From assembly GCA_021641225.1 (NCBI GenBank), contig JAJWXI010000031.1, positions 1-15,423 on the forward strand: a stretch of 15,423 nucleotides of DNA. The letters run 5' to 3'. The position numbers and the translations under genes were made by a program. Source of the stretch: Collinsella aerofaciens. Lineage in GTDB: Bacteria; Actinomycetota; Coriobacteriia; Coriobacteriales; Coriobacteriaceae. Shown here piece after piece: positions 13,403-15,423 of the stretch (positions are counted from its first letter, which is position 1; each line of letters opens with the position of its first letter). The notes under the pieces were generated by a model. That model saw only the letters and a program-made list of their open reading frames with translations. It was not told where the DNA came from and did no database searches.

Positions 13403-15001
13403 ATGGATCAACATGCTTCCGCAAAGGTCCTCGTACTCGACTTTGGTGCGCAGTACGGTCAGCTCATTGCCCGTCGCGTCCGCGACCTCAACGTGTATTC
13501 CGAGATCGTTCCCTGCGATATCTCGGCCGACGAGATTCGCGAGATGAACGCCTCTGCGCTCATCCTTTCCGGCGGCCCGGCCTCCGTGTATGCCGAGGAC
13601 GCTCCGTCCATCGACCCCGCCATCTTTGACCTGGGCCTTCCCGTCCTGGGCTTCTGCTACGGCCACCAGATCACGGCCGTGACGCTCGGCGGCAAGGTCG
13701 GCCACTCCGAGGTGGGCGAGTACGGCCGCGCCACCATCACGCGCACGGCCGGCGCCAAGCTCTTCAATTCCACGCCCATGGAGCAGACCGTGTGGATGAG
13801 CCACCGCGACGCTGTCTCCGAGGTGCCCGAGGGCTTTACCGTTACCGCCAGCACCGACGTGTGCCCGGTTGCCGCCATGGAGTGCGCCGAGCGCAAGATC
13901 TTCACCACGCAGTTCCACCCCGAGGTCAAGCATTCCGAGTACGGTCAGCAGCTGCTGAGCAACTTCCTGTTTGAGATCTGCGGCCTGGAGCCCAACTGGA
14001 GCATGGACAACCTGGCTGAGACCATGACGGCGGACTTCCGCGAGAAGGTCGGCGACGACCGCGTGATCCTGGCCCTGTCCGGCGGCGTCGACTCCTCCGT
14101 CGTGGCTGCCCTGGGCGCTCGCGCCGTTGGCAAGCAGATGACCTGCGTCTTCATCAACCACGGCCTGCTGCGCAAGGGCGAGCCCGAGCAGGTTGAGGAG
14201 GTCTTCACCAAGCAGTTCGACGTCGACTTCATTCACGTCCACGCCGAGGACCGCTATGCCGAGCTTCTGGCCGGCGTGACCGAGCCCGAGGAGAAGCGCC
14301 GCATCATCGGTACACAGTTCTGGAAAGAGTTCTTCGCCGTGGCGCAGCAGCTCGAGACCGATGGCAAGCCGGTTAAGTACCTGGCTCAGGGCACCATCTA
14401 CCCCGACATCATCGAGTCCGGCGCGCGTAAGACGGGCGGCAAGACGGCCACCATCAAGAGCCACCACAATCTGATCCCGTTCCCCGAGGGCGTGCACTTC
14501 GACCTCATCGAGCCGCTCGACCACTTCTTTAAGGACGAGGTCCGCGCGCTTGGTCTGGCGCTGGGCCTGCCGGGTCATATCGTGTTCCGCCAGCCCTTCC
14601 CGGGTCCGGGTCTGGCCATCCGCATCATCGGCGCGGTCGACAAGGAGAAGCTCGAGATCCTCAAGAACGCCGACGCCATCGTGCGCGAGGAGCTCGACGC
14701 CTACAACCAGCGTCTGTTTGAGCAGACGGGCGAGCGCAACTCCGAGCACAGCTGCTGGCAGTATTTCGCCGTCCTGCCCGACATCAAATCCGTCGGCGTT
14801 ATGGGCGACGAGCGCACCTACCAGCGTCCGATCATCCTGCGTGCCGTCGAGTCCAGCGACGCCATGACCGCCGACTGGGCCAAGCTGCCCTACGACGTCC
14901 TGGCCCGCATCTCCGGCCGCATTGTGGCCGAGGTCCCCGGTGCCAACCGCGTGTGCTACGACATCACGTCCAAGCCGCCCGCGACGATTGAGTGGGAATA
15001 A
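13403..15001 (+). CDS. guaA: GMP synthase (glutamine-hydrolysing)
   Basis: This enzyme converts XMP to GMP with ATP and glutamine, the last step of de novo guanine nucleotide synthesis, as a cytosolic dimer. At 532 aa it has the usual layout. The N-terminal class I amidotransferase domain has the nucleophile Cys85 in GFCYGHQ and partners His172 and Glu174 in QFHPEVKHS. The ATP pyrophosphatase domain has SGGVDSS at 226-232. The C-terminal dimerisation domain has FRQPFPGPGLAIRI and ends KPPATIEWE. ATG 13403 is chosen for GAGGGGG at 13391-13397; an in-frame ATG at 13337 would add 22 residues lacking homology. It is divergent from ansA. Its last codons and stop form the first copy of a 12-bp direct repeat, which is repeated before the terminator. 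Confidence 0.97.
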   Translation: MDQHASAKVLVLDFGAQYGQLIARRVRDLNVYSEIVPCDISADEIREMNASALILSGGPASVYAEDAPSIDPAIFDLGLPVLGFCYGHQITAVTLGGKVGHSEVGEYGRATITRTAGAKLFNSTPMEQTVWMSHRDAVSEVPEGFTVTASTDVCPVAAMECAERKIFTTQFHPEVKHSEYGQQLLSNFLFEICGLEPNWSMDNLAETMTADFREKVGDDRVILALSGGVDSSVVAALGARAVGKQMTCVFINHGLLRKGEPEQVEEVFTKQFDVDFIHVHAEDRYAELLAGVTEPEEKRRIIGTQFWKEFFAVAQQLETDGKPVKYLAQGTIYPDIIESGARKTGGKTATIKSHHNLIPFPEGVHFDLIEPLDHFFKDEVRALGLALGLPGHIVFRQPFPGPGLAIRIIGAVDKEKLEILKNADAIVREELDAYNQRLFEQTGERNSEHSCWQYFAVLPDIKSVGVMGDERTYQRPIILRAVESSDAMTADWAKLPYDVLARISGRIVAEVPGANRVCYDITSKPPATIEWE

Positions 15002-15002
15002 C
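14991..15002 (+). repeat. Attachment-site-like repeat, copy 1, at the guaA stop
   Basis: AGTGGGAATAAC covers the last two sense codons and TAA stop of guaA and is repeated exactly at 15094-15105. The guaA 3' end is a known integration target for tyrosine-recombinase genomic islands, which restore the gene end on insertion. Confidence 0.6.
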
Positions 15003-15093
15003 GGGAACTGGCTTCTGAACTCGCGTTTTGGTGCTGCCGAGTACCGCCTGATGCTGTTTCGGCATCGCCACAGAGCAAAGCCACCAGCGAAAT

Positions 15094-15105
15094 AGTGGGA
15101 ATAAC
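15094..15105 (+). repeat. Attachment-site-like repeat, copy 2
   Basis: This is an exact copy of AGTGGGAATAAC from the guaA 3' end, 103 bp downstream, and it abuts the guaA-type terminator starting at 15106. The arrangement suggests that the intervening segment was inserted between the guaA stop and its terminator. Confidence 0.6.
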
Positions 15106-15141
15106 AGCCCTCGAATCCTTTGGTTCGAGGGCTTTCTTTTT
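15106..15141 (+). terminator. Intrinsic terminator of guaA
   Basis: A 10-bp perfect stem, AGCCCTCGAA (15106-15115) with TTCGAGGGCT (15124-15133), has an 8-nt loop and is followed by TTTCTTTTT. It is the first strong terminator after guaA, 104 bp past the stop. Confidence 0.93.
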
Positions 15142-15166
15142 GCATGTCTACCTGGGAAAACGGCTC

Positions 15167-15247
15167 AATTATTCCCGCATGCCCCTACTGGGCGGTACGG
15201 CGGGGTACTCGGCGGTACGGGAATAATAGTGCCCTGCGGGAATAATT
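15167..15247. repeat. GGGAATAAT inverted/direct repeat cluster
   Basis: AATTATTCCCGCA (15167-15179) and TGCGGGAATAATT (15235-15247) form a perfect 13-bp inverted repeat. A further CGGGAATAAT lies at 15218-15227. GGCGGTACGG is repeated exactly at 15191-15200 and 15211-15220. The shared GGGAATAA core matches the guaA-end repeat. Confidence 0.6.
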
Positions 15248-15423
15248 CACAATTCGGGTCCACCGAAGGCCGATTTCGAGTGCCCTTGAGGCACAAGCCC
15301 TCATCGTGCGAATGATTGACGAGGGCCGCGCGCCCACCCGTAGGCCCGCGCCACGCCTCGCGGTGTCGCCATTTTAGCGATCTGATTGCGTCGTAGTCCG
15401 TTTTGGAAGGGTCGCGAGCATCA

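Larger units (their letters stand above)
15002..15423. other. 422-bp gene-free region after guaA
   Basis: No coding gene is supported. It contains a 92-bp segment between two exact 12-bp repeats, then the guaA terminator. Next comes a repeat-rich stretch (15167-15247) with GGGAATAAT motifs and two GGCGGTACGG copies (15191-15200, 15211-15220). The remaining 170 bp are GC-rich, with a GCCCTC/GAGGGC inverted repeat near 15297-15326 and no T-run. Confidence 0.6.

Noticed and set aside
13259..15145. 628-aa minus-strand open frame opposite guaA
   Set aside because: It begins within the guaA terminator, has no ribosome-binding site and is antisense to a complete GMP synthase.
1..15423. CRISPR array, tRNA or rRNA genes, transposase or integrase genes
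   Set aside because: No regularly spaced direct repeats, cloverleaf sequences or recombinase motifs were seen on either strand.

Overview
The window looks like chromosome from a high-GC, anaerobic, fermentative actinobacterium, most likely a Coriobacteriia member close to Collinsella. This is inferred from base composition, strong C/G-ending codon bias, the MurT/GatD peptidoglycan amidation system of Gram-positives, several fermentative dehydrogenases and a multi-cluster ferredoxin. No rRNA or other taxonomic marker is present to settle it.

Left part (1-4026, minus strand): a three-gene operon read right to left. Two coupled, distantly related helical-repeat proteins of unknown function (358 and 347 aa) are followed by one open frame that joins MurT (Mur-ligase-like ATPase with zinc ribbon) to GatD (glutamine amidotransferase). 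The frame runs off the left edge. MurT and GatD are normally two subunits; here they form one polypeptide.

Middle (4027-9520, plus strand): a 500-bp intergenic region leads into three consecutive group III metal-dependent dehydrogenases. These are an iron-type alcohol dehydrogenase, a canonical glycerol dehydrogenase and a diverged second GldA-like protein. The first two each have a strong intrinsic terminator. A 417-aa protein with four [4Fe-4S] motifs follows. Together they suggest disposal or recovery of reducing equivalents on small alcohols and polyols.

Right part (9521-15423): ychF and a small DUF1648-type membrane protein form one unit. A convergent 129-aa unknown gene and a divergent 72-aa XRE regulator share an exact 24-bp palindrome. 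A 320-bp AT-rich gap holds a roughly 245-bp segment bounded by imperfect inverted repeats (MITE-like). Type I asparaginase (minus) and guaA (plus) are divergent. The guaA 3' end carries a 12-bp sequence repeated exactly 103 bp downstream, directly before the guaA terminator, and shorter versions recur beyond it. This fits a tyrosine-recombinase attachment site or scar.

The strongest points for follow-up are the MurT-GatD fusion, the XRE/unknown divergent module, the guaA attachment-like repeats, the inverted-repeat element at 11836-12080, and a REP-like palindrome upstream of the second gldA-like gene.
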